Below are positions 16,180-24,611 of a stretch of DNA of 64,000 nt, in pieces. Numbering within the stretch: the first letter of the stretch is position 1; every line of letters begins with the position of its first letter. The notes below the pieces were generated by a model, which was given only the letters and a program-made list of their open reading frames with translations, had not been told where the DNA came from and did not search any database. Source of the DNA: Halanaeroarchaeum sp. HSR-CO (GTDB taxonomy: Archaea; Halobacteriota; Halobacteria; Halobacteriales; Halobacteriaceae). Both the position numbers and the translations under genes were made by a program. The stretch spans positions 1,612,001 through 1,676,000 of the forward strand of contig NZ_CP087724.1 of assembly GCF_024972755.1 (NCBI RefSeq). Direction: 5' to 3'.

Positions 16180-18471
16180 TCATCGCGGACAGCCGATGTC
16201 GGCAGCGGGTTCACTCGACCCGTAGTGGTTCTGGGGGAACTCCACGTTGGCCCACTCGTCAACGTGAACCTGAATGATCGATTCTCCCGTCCACCCGTCT
16301 GGTGAGGCGAGTGGTTCCGCCTCGTTGTAGAACCAATTGTCCTGGACAGACGCCAGAACCTCCGGAACCCCGCGAATCGCGACCGCCGGTTTACGATCGC
16401 CATCCGCCACCGAGTACGTCGCCTCGACCGTGTTCCGATAGATCTCCATGTCCGTCCCACCGGGTTTGTGCATGTCGATGACGTGGCCGATCGTCGACGA
16501 TCCGAAGTGGTTGTACCGGACGACGTACCCGCCCGAGCCCGATGAGGCGACGGAGTGACGGTTGTAATCGAAGGCGTTCCACTCGATAACCGGCCGCCCA
16601 CTGCTCGCGACGACACCGTACCCCAGGCCGTCCCGCGGGTTGTGGTGGATGTTGTTGTGGTGGACGTGCGGGGAGTTGCCGTTGGTCACCACCGAGGCGT
16701 ACGCGAATCCCCAGATCTCGTTGTTGTCGATCTCCACGTCGCCACCGACCGCCCGCACGCCCGACCCGGTCGCATACCAGTCAGGGTCGAAGTACTCGTA
16801 GAAGGGGCCTTCGACACGGATGCCGGTAAAGCGCGCGCCGCTGTTCAGGTAGATCGATTTCGTCTCTTCGTCGGTGTAGAGATGCCCCCCTGGTGCGTCG
16901 TCGATACCCCGGTTGGAAGCGAGGGTTACCCCCGACGGGACGACGATGTCCGTCGTCCCCATGTCGATGCTCGCGTTGCCCGCGAGGTAGACGACGTCAC
17001 CGGAACTGGCGTTCGAGAGGGCCTGCAGGAGCCCGGATTTCGTAGAGATGACCACGTCGGCCTCGTCGCGAGAGACGAGGTTGTCGTAGCCCTGGCCGCC
17101 GCCGACCGGTCCGCCCTCGACGGTGTTCGTCGTCGTTTCGGGTTCTTCCTCCCCAGTGAGTTCGTACGGAGTCACCTGTTCGCCGTCGAGGTAGAGCGCG
17201 AACTCCCCCTCCATCGGCGAGAAGTCCGTCACGGAGCGCTCGAAGACGAACGTGTCACCGTAGCCGTTGCCGGTGTACCCCTCCGCCGTCCAGGTGCCGT
17301 CGTCGTTCTCGGTGACGATGTCGTTGGTCTCCTCGGCTGAGTTGTCGCCGTTGTCCAGGTCCTTCTCGATCGGGCCCGTGCTCGTAAATGAGTAGTCGAG
17401 TTCGTCGGGCACGACGATCTCGAGCGTGTGCGTCGGGTCCTCGCCCACGAGCTCGTAGGGGGTGATCTCCTCGCCGTCGAGGTAGAGCGTGAAGTCGCCC
17501 TCCATCGGCGAGAACGCCGTCGCCGTCCCCTCGAAGGTGTACCCGTCACCGTAGCCGTTGCCGGTGAACCCTTCCGCGGTCCAGGTGCCGTCGTCGTTCT
17601 CGGTGACGATGTCGTTGGTCTCCTCGGCTGAGTTGTCGCCGTTGTCCAGGTCCTTTGCGATCTCGCCAGTCGTCGTGAACGAGTATTCCAGACTGTCCGG
17701 CACGACGATCTCGAGGAGATGTTCGGGATCCTCGGCGTCGGCCTCCTCGCCGACGAGTTCCTCGATCGACACCTCCCTCCCATCGAGGTAGATGGTGCAG
17801 GCGCCCTCGAGCACCACGAAGTCCGTCACCGAGCCATCGAAGGAGAACCCGTCACCGTAGCCATTGCCGGTGAACCCTTCCGCGGTCCAGGTGCCGTCGT
17901 CGTTCTCGGTGACCGAATCGTTGCCCGTCTCCGCGGAGTTGTCGCCGTTATCGGGGAGCATCTCGATCGGTCCCGTCGTCGAGAAGGTGTACGAGACGAG
18001 ATCCTCGGCCACGATCTCGATGACGTGCGTGTCGGGGTCTTCGACGAGGTCTTCGGGAGAGATCTCCTCGCCATTGAGGTAGATGGTACACTTCCCCTGG
18101 AGCACCTCGAACTCCGTCACCGAGCCATCGAAGGAGAACCCGTCACCGTAGCCGTTGCCGGTGAAGCCCTCGACGGTCCAGGCGCCGTCACCGTTCTCGA
18201 CGATGGTGTCGTTGCCCGTCTCCGCGGAGTTGTCACCGTTGTCGAGGAGTCGCTCGACCGGACCGGTCGTGGTGAACGCATAGGAGACCTTGCCCTTTGC
18301 AACGATCTCGAGAGTGTTAGAGTAAGATCCGCTTTCCGCCGCTGCCGTGCCCGCCGTCACCGCCGTCCCGACGATGCCAGCACCCGCAAGCTGCAGGATG
18401 CGTCGCCGAGAGAGGATACCGGATGTCTCTGCTGGGATATTCCGAGTAGGATCATCATTACGTCTCTCCAT
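16180..18471 (-). CDS. Tat-exported four-repeat plus beta-helix surface protein (paralogue A)
   Basis: The 763-residue protein begins with a twin-arginine signal (SRRRILQLAGAG, about residues 22-33). Four tandem domains of about 98 residues follow (about residues 48-430). Each has LEIVxxxxxxYxFTTTG, then DNGDNSAE, then GTWTAEGFTGNGYGDGF and an ending like CTIYLDGEEI. The last 320 residues form a parallel beta-helix with polar Asn/His ladders (EIDNNEIWGFAYASVV, HVHHNNIHHNPRDGLGYG). The repeat domain is unknown to me; the helix resembles polysaccharide lyases or epimerases. The start is the ATG at 18471 (MERRNDD), giving a normal signal. Part of its helix is identical in DNA to the paralogue at 20529, which has only one repeat domain. 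Confidence 0.82.
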   Translation of the reverse strand: MERRNDDPTRNIPAETSGILSRRRILQLAGAGIVGTAVTAGTAAAESGSYSNTLEIVAKGKVSYAFTTTGPVERLLDNGDNSAETGNDTIVENGDGAWTVEGFTGNGYGDGFSFDGSVTEFEVLQGKCTIYLNGEEISPEDLVEDPDTHVIEIVAEDLVSYTFSTTGPIEMLPDNGDNSAETGNDSVTENDDGTWTAEGFTGNGYGDGFSFDGSVTDFVVLEGACTIYLDGREVSIEELVGEEADAEDPEHLLEIVVPDSLEYSFTTTGEIAKDLDNGDNSAEETNDIVTENDDGTWTAEGFTGNGYGDGYTFEGTATAFSPMEGDFTLYLDGEEITPYELVGEDPTHTLEIVVPDELDYSFTSTGPIEKDLDNGDNSAEETNDIVTENDDGTWTAEGYTGNGYGDTFVFERSVTDFSPMEGEFALYLDGEQVTPYELTGEEEPETTTNTVEGGPVGGGQGYDNLVSRDEADVVISTKSGLLQALSNASSGDVVYLAGNASIDMGTTDIVVPSGVTLASNRGIDDAPGGHLYTDEETKSIYLNSGARFTGIRVEGPFYEYFDPDWYATGSGVRAVGGDVEIDNNEIWGFAYASVVTNGNSPHVHHNNIHHNPRDGLGYGVVASSGRPVIEWNAFDYNRHSVASSGSGGYVVRYNHFGSSTIGHVIDMHKPGGTDMEIYRNTVEATYSVADGDRKPAVAIRGVPEVLASVQDNWFYNEAEPLASPDGWTGESIIQVHVDEWANVEFPQNHYGSSEPAADIGCPR
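16469..16782. repeat. 314-base perfect direct repeat, copy 1
   Basis: This tract is identical, base for base, to 20818-21131 by my reading. It encodes the central beta-helix strands of paralogue A. One mismatch at 16783 ends the run, and similarity continues for about 25 bases. Outside, the genes differ by roughly a fifth to a quarter of positions. Confidence 0.9.
17150..18320. repeat. Four tandem domain repeats in paralogue A
   Basis: The four 98-codon units are about 295 bases apart, judged from the recurring GTGCCGTCGTCGTTCTCGGT core. The two C-terminal units (17240-17360 and 17540-17655) are almost identical over 110 bases, so they duplicated recently or are kept alike by recombination. 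Confidence 0.75.
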
Positions 18472-18476
18472 GGACG

Positions 18477-18501
18477 GGTATGAGAATCTTACTTCAAAAG
18501 G
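18477..18501 (-). promoter_or_regulatory. Conserved promoter block of paralogue A
   Basis: This 25-base block differs at only two positions from 21934-21958, at the same distance upstream of paralogue B. On the coding strand it reads CCTTTTGAAGTAAG followed by ATTCTCATACC, just before the start. TTTTGAAG may act as the TATA-like element, giving a short or absent leader. The match implies co-regulation of the two genes. Confidence 0.5.
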
Positions 18502-18535
18502 CGTTTTTACGGCTTTGAGCAGCACTACCCCCGCC

Positions 18536-18557
18536 AAATTACCGTTTGAGGTAATTT
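18536..18557. promoter_or_regulatory. Inverted repeat AAATTACC-GTTTGA-GGTAATTT
   Basis: This perfect 8-base arm pair lies 65 bases upstream of paralogue A and has no counterpart upstream of paralogue B. It shares the ATTACC...GGTAAT core with the element at 7916-7934, so a common regulator is possible. Confidence 0.45.
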
Positions 18558-19023
18558 CGATGCCAGGTAGCTACCGGATGCTATCGAATCGCTTCAACTG
18601 TCTATCGATCAGCGTATCGTCTTGCTTACCGCGATTAGTCTCTTCCTACCAGTCCTGTACGTACCTATCGAGATGGCGAATAGCGTCGCGCTGGTTCGAA
18701 AATCGGTGCGCGCGGTGTCGACAAATGGTCTACGGTCCAGAAGGAGTGACCGAAGCCATTCGATCCAGACGATGAACCGTAGAATTTGCTCCACTCGAGC
18801 AGCGATGAAAGATGTACGTGGATTGCCAACGGCTATATCCCAATCGAGCGGTTCGACCTCGTTTTCGAACCAGTTGACCGAATTTCGTCGACGTCGTTGC
18901 ACCGCGCAGATATCGCTTTCAGCGTGGCTACTTCCACGCCCGTGGAGAGGTATTGATCCCGTGGACCCGCAACCGGCGATATGGCAATTAATTGCTCTTG
19001 TGGCACAGTAACTCGGTGGAGTC
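18558..19023. other. 466-base region without a convincing gene
   Basis: The stretch between paralogue A and the sulfatase gene is less GC-rich than its neighbours. A 97-residue frame on the minus strand (18609-18902) and overlapping frames on the plus strand lack the acidic bias and have no recognisable motif. It could hold remnants of a lost gene. Confidence 0.35.
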
Positions 19024-20325
19024 TCAGGCGTACCCGAGTTCCTCGAGACGTTTCCGGACCTCGTTCGTGATATCGATTTCCGCAGGCTCCACCTCCCGCC
19101 GATCGAGCTCTGTTTTCAGTTCCTCGAGTCGGTCACGCGGGGCCCGTTCTTTCGTCTTCCCGATAACCGCAAACTCGCCAGGCTCGGACTCGTAGTAGTA
19201 CGCCCCATCTTTCGTCACGAAGCCAGCCAGGTCGGTCTGCCACCGCTCGAACTCCTTTAGCGGCGCATCGACTCTTTCGAACTGAGATCTATGGAAGGGG
19301 AGCAATCCGTGGGATTCGAAGAGAAGCTCTTTCGGCTCTAGCAAGCCGAACAGGTCTCTCCCATTCGATGCAACGTCGACCGATGCGAGTTCTGCGACCG
19401 TGCGGTGGACATCGAGGAGATTGACCGGTTCGTGCCGGTATCCCGACTCAATATCCGGGCCGTTGACAACCAATGGGACGTGGACGAGTTCGGGATGGAG
19501 TCCAACCGAGTGGTTCCACAGCCCGTGTTCGCCGAGCAACTCACCGTGATCGGATAGCGTAATCACGTACTCGTACTCCGTTTCGAGGATGGCGACGATG
19601 TCCCTGTACACCTCCGCCAGGTCGGTCGTTGCTGCACGATAGGCCGCTCTGATTTTTTCGGGTTCCGTGACGCCATCCGCAAAGGCGTCGGCAATAACAA
19701 CCGTCACCGGATCCTCGCTTCCTGGAGGCGGATGATAGGGCGTGTGCGTATCCATCAAATTGACGAACAAGAACTCCTCGTCTTCGACCTCCATGTGCTC
19801 GAGACGACGGCGGACCGCACGGGCACCGCCATCCCAGGCGGGTCGCTTCACGAGCCCATAGCCATACTGCAGTGACTCCATCGTGTTGCAGTCCTCGGTA
19901 AGACAGCCCCAAATTCCGGAGAGATACCGTTCGATACCGGGTTCCGTCGCATCGATATGTCGGCCCCAATCGAAGATGGAATCGTCAATTCGCCCGAGGT
20001 TCGCAGCACCCTCAAAGAGGTTGAACCCACGTTCCCATCCCTCGTACTGGGAGAGCTGAGTGTTTGCATTCAAAGCGCGGCACCGATAGCCCGCCTCCTG
20101 AAAAGCTTCCGCGAGGGTTTGGCCGGTCCAATCCAGGGAAGGAGACGTGCCAGTCGTGCCTACCTCACTTGCATACCGCCCTGTAAAGAGCGACGCATGC
20201 GCGGGAATCGTCCAGTGTGAGCTCGAATAGGCTCTGGTAAACGTTGCACCATCGAGCCAGTCGAAATGCTCCTCAAAAGAGTCCGCTCTGAGCGTATCGA
20301 GGACCACGAGCGCGACGGATGTCAT
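19024..20325 (-). CDS. Sulfatase-fold hydrolase or transferase
   Basis: The 433-residue protein has the alkaline-phosphatase superfamily layout. It begins ALVVLDTLRADSF with the metal-binding Asp, continues with SSHWTIPAHASLFTGRYASE at the nucleophile loop, and has TLSDHGELLGEHGLW with metal-binding Asp and His. The loop residue that is Cys or Ser in sulfatases is Thr here (W-T-I-P-A-H), and the usual Arg is His. Thr is the nucleophile in phosphoglycerol transferases, so phosphate-group transfer is as likely as sulfate removal. No signal peptide or membrane helix is seen. It lies between the two beta-helix paralogues on the same strand. Confidence 0.85.
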   Translation of the reverse strand: MTSVALVVLDTLRADSFEEHFDWLDGATFTRAYSSSHWTIPAHASLFTGRYASEVGTTGTSPSLDWTGQTLAEAFQEAGYRCRALNANTQLSQYEGWERGFNLFEGAANLGRIDDSIFDWGRHIDATEPGIERYLSGIWGCLTEDCNTMESLQYGYGLVKRPAWDGGARAVRRRLEHMEVEDEEFLFVNLMDTHTPYHPPPGSEDPVTVVIADAFADGVTEPEKIRAAYRAATTDLAEVYRDIVAILETEYEYVITLSDHGELLGEHGLWNHSVGLHPELVHVPLVVNGPDIESGYRHEPVNLLDVHRTVAELASVDVASNGRDLFGLLEPKELLFESHGLLPFHRSQFERVDAPLKEFERWQTDLAGFVTKDGAYYYESEPGEFAVIGKTKERAPRDRLEELKTELDRREVEPAEIDITNEVRKRLEELGYA

Positions 20326-20528
20326 CTAGCAATAGTACATCGCCAGCGCCGTGTTAGTTATGAAGTTATTACTTCTATTCACACTGATTGCATGGGGTTG
20401 GGGCTGCGATTCAGACGGTGTGATCGTGCGGGGGCGAAAAGACAGTTGCAGGGACACGGATTCGCGATCCGGTTAGGTGAAAGATGACAGCCATGTCGTT
20501 CGAACTTGCCGTTCACTCCGACCGGGAT

Positions 20529-21929
20529 TCAACGTGGACAACCGATGTCTGCAGGGGGTTCCGTAGATCCCAAGTGGTTGTTTGACCACTGGACATTCGT
20601 CCACGAGTCGACGTGGACCTGAATGATAGCCTCGTCCGTCCAGCCGCTCGGCGTCGAGCGCGGCTCGACGTCGTTGTAGAACCAGTTGTCCCTGATAGTC
20701 GCCTGGTCGTCAGGGACACCGCGGACGGCGACTGCCGGTTTTCGCTCACCGTCTGCGACCGACATCTCCGCCGCCACGGTGTTGTTGTATATCTCGATTT
20801 TCGAACCCCCAGGACGATGCATGTCGATGACGTGGCCGATCGTCGACGATCCGAAGTGGTTGTACCGGACGACGTACCCGCCCGAGCCCGATGAGGCGAC
20901 GGAGTGACGGTTGTAATCGAAGGCGTTCCACTCGATAACCGGCCGCCCACTGCTCGCGACGACACCGTACCCCAGGCCGTCCCGCGGGTTGTGGTGGATG
21001 TTGTTGTGGTGGACGTGCGGGGAGTTGCCGTTGGTCACCACCGAGGCGTACGCGAATCCCCAGATCTCGTTGTTGTCGATCTCCACGTCGCCACCGACCG
21101 CCCGCACGCCCGACCCGGTCGCATACCAGTCCGGGTCGAAGTACTCGTAGAAGGGGCCCTGCACGCGGACGCCGGCCAGTCGAGCACCCTCCTCGAGGAA
21201 GATCGACTTCGTCTCCTCGTCCGTATAGAGGTGACCACCCGGTGCGTCGTCGACGCCCCGGTTAGAAGCGAGCGTCACGCCCGAGGGGACGACGATGTCC
21301 GTCGTTCCCATGTCGATACTCGCGTTGGCGGTGAGAAACACGAGATCGCCGGAACTGGCGTCCGAGAGGGCCGCTTCGAGTTCGGATTTCGTGGAGACGA
21401 CGACGTCGGCATCCGCACGCCTGACGAGGTCGTCGTAGCCCTTGCCGCCACCGACTGGCCCGTCCTCGCTGGCAGACGGGGAATCTTCATTCTCATCGCC
21501 GAGAAGTTCCTCGACGGAGACCTCCGCGCCATCGAGGTAGATAGTGCAGTCGCCCTCGAGCACCTCGAAGTCCCTCACCGATCCATCGAAAGCGAACCCA
21601 TCTCCCTTGCCGTTCCCAGTATACCCCTTCGCCGTCCAGGTGCCGTCTCCGTTCTCGGTGACGGTATCGTTGAACCGCTCTGCGGAGTTCTCGCCATTGT
21701 CGAAGAGCCGTTCCAGTTGGCCGTCTGTCGTGAACGTATAGGACACACTTTCCTCGGCCACGACCTCGAGGGTGTGTGCGTAAGAACCACTTTCGGCGGC
21801 TGCCGTTCCCGCCGTCACCGCACTACCGAGGATGCCAGCGCCCGCGAACTGCAGGATACGCCGCCGCGTGAACGAGCCGGATTGCCGAGTTGTGCCATCG
21901 CGAGTAGGTTCGTCGTTACGTCGCTCCAT
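20529..21929 (-). CDS. Tat-exported one-repeat plus beta-helix surface protein (paralogue B)
   Basis: This 466-residue protein is built like paralogue A but with one 98-residue repeat domain instead of four. It has a twin-arginine signal (TRRRILQFAGAG), then the repeat (LEVVAEESVSYTFTTDG, DNGENSAERFND, GNGKGDGFAFDGS), a short Glu/Asp/Ser linker and a parallel beta-helix of about 310 residues ending ADIGCPR, as in A. The start is the ATG at 21929; the longer frame to 22052 reads through the promoter block shared with A. Substrate and catalytic residues are unknown. Confidence 0.82.
   Translation of the reverse strand: MERRNDEPTRDGTTRQSGSFTRRRILQFAGAGILGSAVTAGTAAAESGSYAHTLEVVAEESVSYTFTTDGQLERLFDNGENSAERFNDTVTENGDGTWTAKGYTGNGKGDGFAFDGSVRDFEVLEGDCTIYLDGAEVSVEELLGDENEDSPSASEDGPVGGGKGYDDLVRRADADVVVSTKSELEAALSDASSGDLVFLTANASIDMGTTDIVVPSGVTLASNRGVDDAPGGHLYTDEETKSIFLEEGARLAGVRVQGPFYEYFDPDWYATGSGVRAVGGDVEIDNNEIWGFAYASVVTNGNSPHVHHNNIHHNPRDGLGYGVVASSGRPVIEWNAFDYNRHSVASSGSGGYVVRYNHFGSSTIGHVIDMHRPGGSKIEIYNNTVAAEMSVADGERKPAVAVRGVPDDQATIRDNWFYNDVEPRSTPSGWTDEAIIQVHVDSWTNVQWSNNHLGSTEPPADIGCPR
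20818..21131. repeat. 314-base perfect direct repeat, copy 2
   Basis: Identical to 16469-16782 and in the same orientation, 4349 bases away. Homologous recombination between the copies would delete or circularise the sulfatase gene and leave one chimeric beta-helix gene. Confidence 0.9.
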
Positions 21930-21933
21930 ACCC

Positions 21934-21958
21934 GGTATGAGAAACTTACTGCAAAAGG
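21934..21958 (-). promoter_or_regulatory. Conserved promoter block of paralogue B
   Basis: This block matches 18477-18501 at 23 of 25 positions and sits at the same place before the start at 21929. On the coding strand it reads CCTTTTGCAGTAAG followed by TTTCTCATACC. Confidence 0.5.
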
Positions 21959-22178
21959 GCTTGTTACGGGTTCGAGCAGCACGACGGCCGGCATATTGTC
22001 GGACGACAGAGAATCCGTGCCGGATACCTGCCAGCACCCGACGGTCGGTCACACGGACTGACCCATCCCGGAGTTCGTGGCACCGATTGGCGATACGACG
22101 ACCTACCCGCTGTAGGCACCGTTGTGCGGGTCTGGTAGTCTACAAATAACATACCAGTTCGAAGACCTGAGTACCGCT

Positions 22179-23429
22179 ATGAATCGAGCGCGCGACGGAG
22201 CAGCAGTCGTCCCAGCGATCAAGGCACCGAACTCGGTGGCACTCCTTCGCTCGCTCGGCCGCCAGGGGGTCGACACGATCGCCGTGTCGGAACACGATCG
22301 TCCGCCCGCCTTCCGCTCCCGGTACGTCGACGAGCGAGTGGCGGTCCCGGTCCCCGGCGAGGACATCGATAGGTATCGTGCGGAGCTGTTGGCCCTCGCA
22401 CGCAGAGACGACGTGCGGGCGATTCTCCCGGTCAGAGAGACGGACGTCTACGCGCTCTCGACCGATCGGGCGGCGTTCGCGGAACACGTCGCCCCAATCT
22501 GGCCGACCGCAGATGCGCTCCGGACAGTCCACGACCGGGTTCGCCTCTTCGACGTCGCCGATCGGATCGGTGTCCACACGCCCGAGACGACATTGTTGAC
22601 CGAGGTGGAAGACTGGGACCGCGAACGGATCGTCAAGGGACGTTTCGCCATCCTGGTGAACGAGTTCGTCGATACGGTCCCCCCGGGGCGAGTTGCATCG
22701 CCGCCGAAAACGATTTTCCTCGAACCAGGGACGGTCCCGTACGTCGAATCGATAATCGACGAGATGGGCCACGTCCCGATCACCCAGGAGTACGTCCGCG
22801 GAACGGAGTACTGTCTCCGGGCCCTCTACCACGATGGCGAACCGGTCGCGACGTCCCAGAAACGGCTGCGACGTGGATACAAGTACTCACGAGGGCCGAG
22901 CATCTATCACGAAGCCGCCGACATCCCCGAACTGCGAACGGCTGGACTGCGCCTGCTGAACGAACTGGAGTGGGAAGGGATCGCCTCGGTCGGTTTCATC
23001 CGCGACGAATCTGGGCGATTCAACCTCCTGGAGGTGAATCCGCGCTTTCCGGCGAGCATCCCCGTCGACATCTACGCGGGCGTGGACTATCCCGGGTACG
23101 TGTGGAACCTGGCGACCGACCAGCCACTCGATCCCCCACCGGACTACCGTCCCGGTACGGCATCACATCTCCTCCGTGGCGAGGTCGCCCACCTCCACAG
23201 CGTCGTCGTCGAGGACTATCCGATGGTCGAGCGGCCAGGAGTCGGTGCGACCGTCTGGGACATCGCGAGTTCCACGCTGCGACACCCGAACTTCGACGTT
23301 GCCAGCCTGGACGACCCCGGTCCGTTCGTCCGTGACACCTGGAACGCCGTCAGGGGGACGGTCGGCAGTTCCAGTGCTTCCATCGCCGAAACGTGGAATG
23401 CGGTTCGATCGACGTTATCGGTCAGGTGA
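22179..23429 (+). CDS. ATP-grasp carboxylate-amine ligase (copy 1)
   Basis: The 416-residue protein has an N-terminal Rossmann-like domain (AIKAPNSVALLRSLGRQGVD), then an ATP-grasp fold. Landmarks are RLFDVADRIGVHTPET, then PITQEYVRGTEYCLRALYHDG, and GRFNLLEVNPRFPASIPVD, where the E-x-N pair binds metal. This family joins a carboxylate to an amine through an acyl phosphate. I chose the ATG at 22179 (MNRARDG), which aligns with the N-terminus of the second copy at 27814. Its 3' end overlaps a deacetylase gene by eight bases in convergent orientation. A ligase beside a deacetylase occurs twice here, which suggests amide formation on an unmasked amino sugar; that is inference. Confidence 0.82.
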   Translation: MNRARDGAAVVPAIKAPNSVALLRSLGRQGVDTIAVSEHDRPPAFRSRYVDERVAVPVPGEDIDRYRAELLALARRDDVRAILPVRETDVYALSTDRAAFAEHVAPIWPTADALRTVHDRVRLFDVADRIGVHTPETTLLTEVEDWDRERIVKGRFAILVNEFVDTVPPGRVASPPKTIFLEPGTVPYVESIIDEMGHVPITQEYVRGTEYCLRALYHDGEPVATSQKRLRRGYKYSRGPSIYHEAADIPELRTAGLRLLNELEWEGIASVGFIRDESGRFNLLEVNPRFPASIPVDIYAGVDYPGYVWNLATDQPLDPPPDYRPGTASHLLRGEVAHLHSVVVEDYPMVERPGVGATVWDIASSTLRHPNFDVASLDDPGPFVRDTWNAVRGTVGSSSASIAETWNAVRSTLSVR

Positions 23430-24354
23430 CTCGATGTGCGACGTCGGCCATCGTCTCGACCCGCAGTGAGGTCTCGTGTCGCCGCCGGTCGAGATACGCG
23501 AGGACGGTCGCCAGACGGTCGACTGCGGGGGTATCGATGAGATTGTTCGGATGGAGCCAGAGATGGAAGATACCGTCGTCCATCGCGGCCCGATCGATCC
23601 CCTGTCGGGCGTGTGCGAGCATCGGATCGGTCCAGATCCGGTCGACCACCGTCGCCAGCGACCCTTCGAAACCGTAGAGGTACAGCGACGGCGGAACGAC
23701 CACCAGTCCGTACTCGTCGACGAATGGATCGACGAGCCGGACCCGATTCGACGACACCGCCGGACCGAGTTTCGCGGCGAGTCGTCCGACGGTGGATTGT
23801 GGCAGGGAGCGCTCGCCTCGATACGTGACGATGTCGTTCTCGACCAGCACGTCTCGGTGAGCGACGTAGTTGCGAGGATAGACGAACGATTGTACGGGTA
23901 TCCCCCGTCGTTCGAGCGCCTCGACGCCCATCTCGACGTCGGCAGCGAAGGTCTGCCGGGAGACCCAGTCCTCGGTGGCGACGACGTGTGAGAACGTGTG
24001 ACTCCCGACGTCGTGGTCCACGTCGGAACCGAGGAGCGCTTCGAGGACGGTGCCCCCGAATCGGAGGTCGGGGCGGTCGGCCCACTCGGTCCGCTCCGTC
24101 GAGAACCAGTCGGGTGAGGCGGGATGGTCCGGGTGGACGCCGTCGCAATCGTCCCAGAAGAGGTGGCCGACCACGGCCCAGGTGGCCGGCACCGAAAACC
24201 GGTCGAACAGGTCGACGAGCGACCGCCAGCCGTCACGGGCGGCCTCGATACGTTCCATCGGTGGCTCCGCGAAGTCGTGAAAGCCCCAGCCGAGTTCGGC
24301 ATCGACCGAGATCACGACCGATCCCACGGCGACCACCCCGCGTTGCTCATACAC
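23422..24354 (-). CDS. Polysaccharide deacetylase, CE4 type (copy 1)
   Basis: The 310-residue protein has the full NodB/CE4 metal set: Asp in VVISVDAELGWG, HTFSH in DVGSHTFSHVVAT (H-x3-H), then YPRNYVAH, and the late FHLWLHPNNL. These residues bind the metal and deacetylate N-acetyl sugars. No signal peptide is seen, so it probably acts in the cytoplasm on a lipid-linked or nucleotide-linked sugar. It starts at an ATG at 24354 and points towards the ATP-grasp gene. Confidence 0.88.
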   Translation of the reverse strand: MYEQRGVVAVGSVVISVDAELGWGFHDFAEPPMERIEAARDGWRSLVDLFDRFSVPATWAVVGHLFWDDCDGVHPDHPASPDWFSTERTEWADRPDLRFGGTVLEALLGSDVDHDVGSHTFSHVVATEDWVSRQTFAADVEMGVEALERRGIPVQSFVYPRNYVAHRDVLVENDIVTYRGERSLPQSTVGRLAAKLGPAVSSNRVRLVDPFVDEYGLVVVPPSLYLYGFEGSLATVVDRIWTDPMLAHARQGIDRAAMDDGIFHLWLHPNNLIDTPAVDRLATVLAYLDRRRHETSLRVETMADVAHRVT

Positions 24355-24611
24355 GCACCCTCAGGCCGGGAAACGATAGTTACTGACGGCTTATCGAGGA
24401 CGCTGTCGGCGGCGCCCAGGTACCCGAAACGCAACAGTTCCGAGAAATATGGGCTTACGAAACGGTTCACAGACAAGCTGGGAATTACAATCTCTCGGTC
24501 TTCGCTACTGTTCTCCATGGACACGTCGCGCGAGCGATATCGAGAGCGAACAGCGGCACATCGTATCGAGGAAGGGCGCCGACCGTGGGCACGGCCGCCG
24601 GGATCCACGTC

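Noticed and set aside
18609-18902. 97-codon minus-strand ORF between paralogue A and the sulfatase
   Set aside because: Basic composition, overlapping frames on the other strand, and no recognised family.
24312-24608. 98-codon minus-strand ORF before the Gfo/Idh/MocA gene
   Set aside because: It overlaps the deacetylase start and the promoter region of two divergent genes, with Arg/Ser-rich ends.
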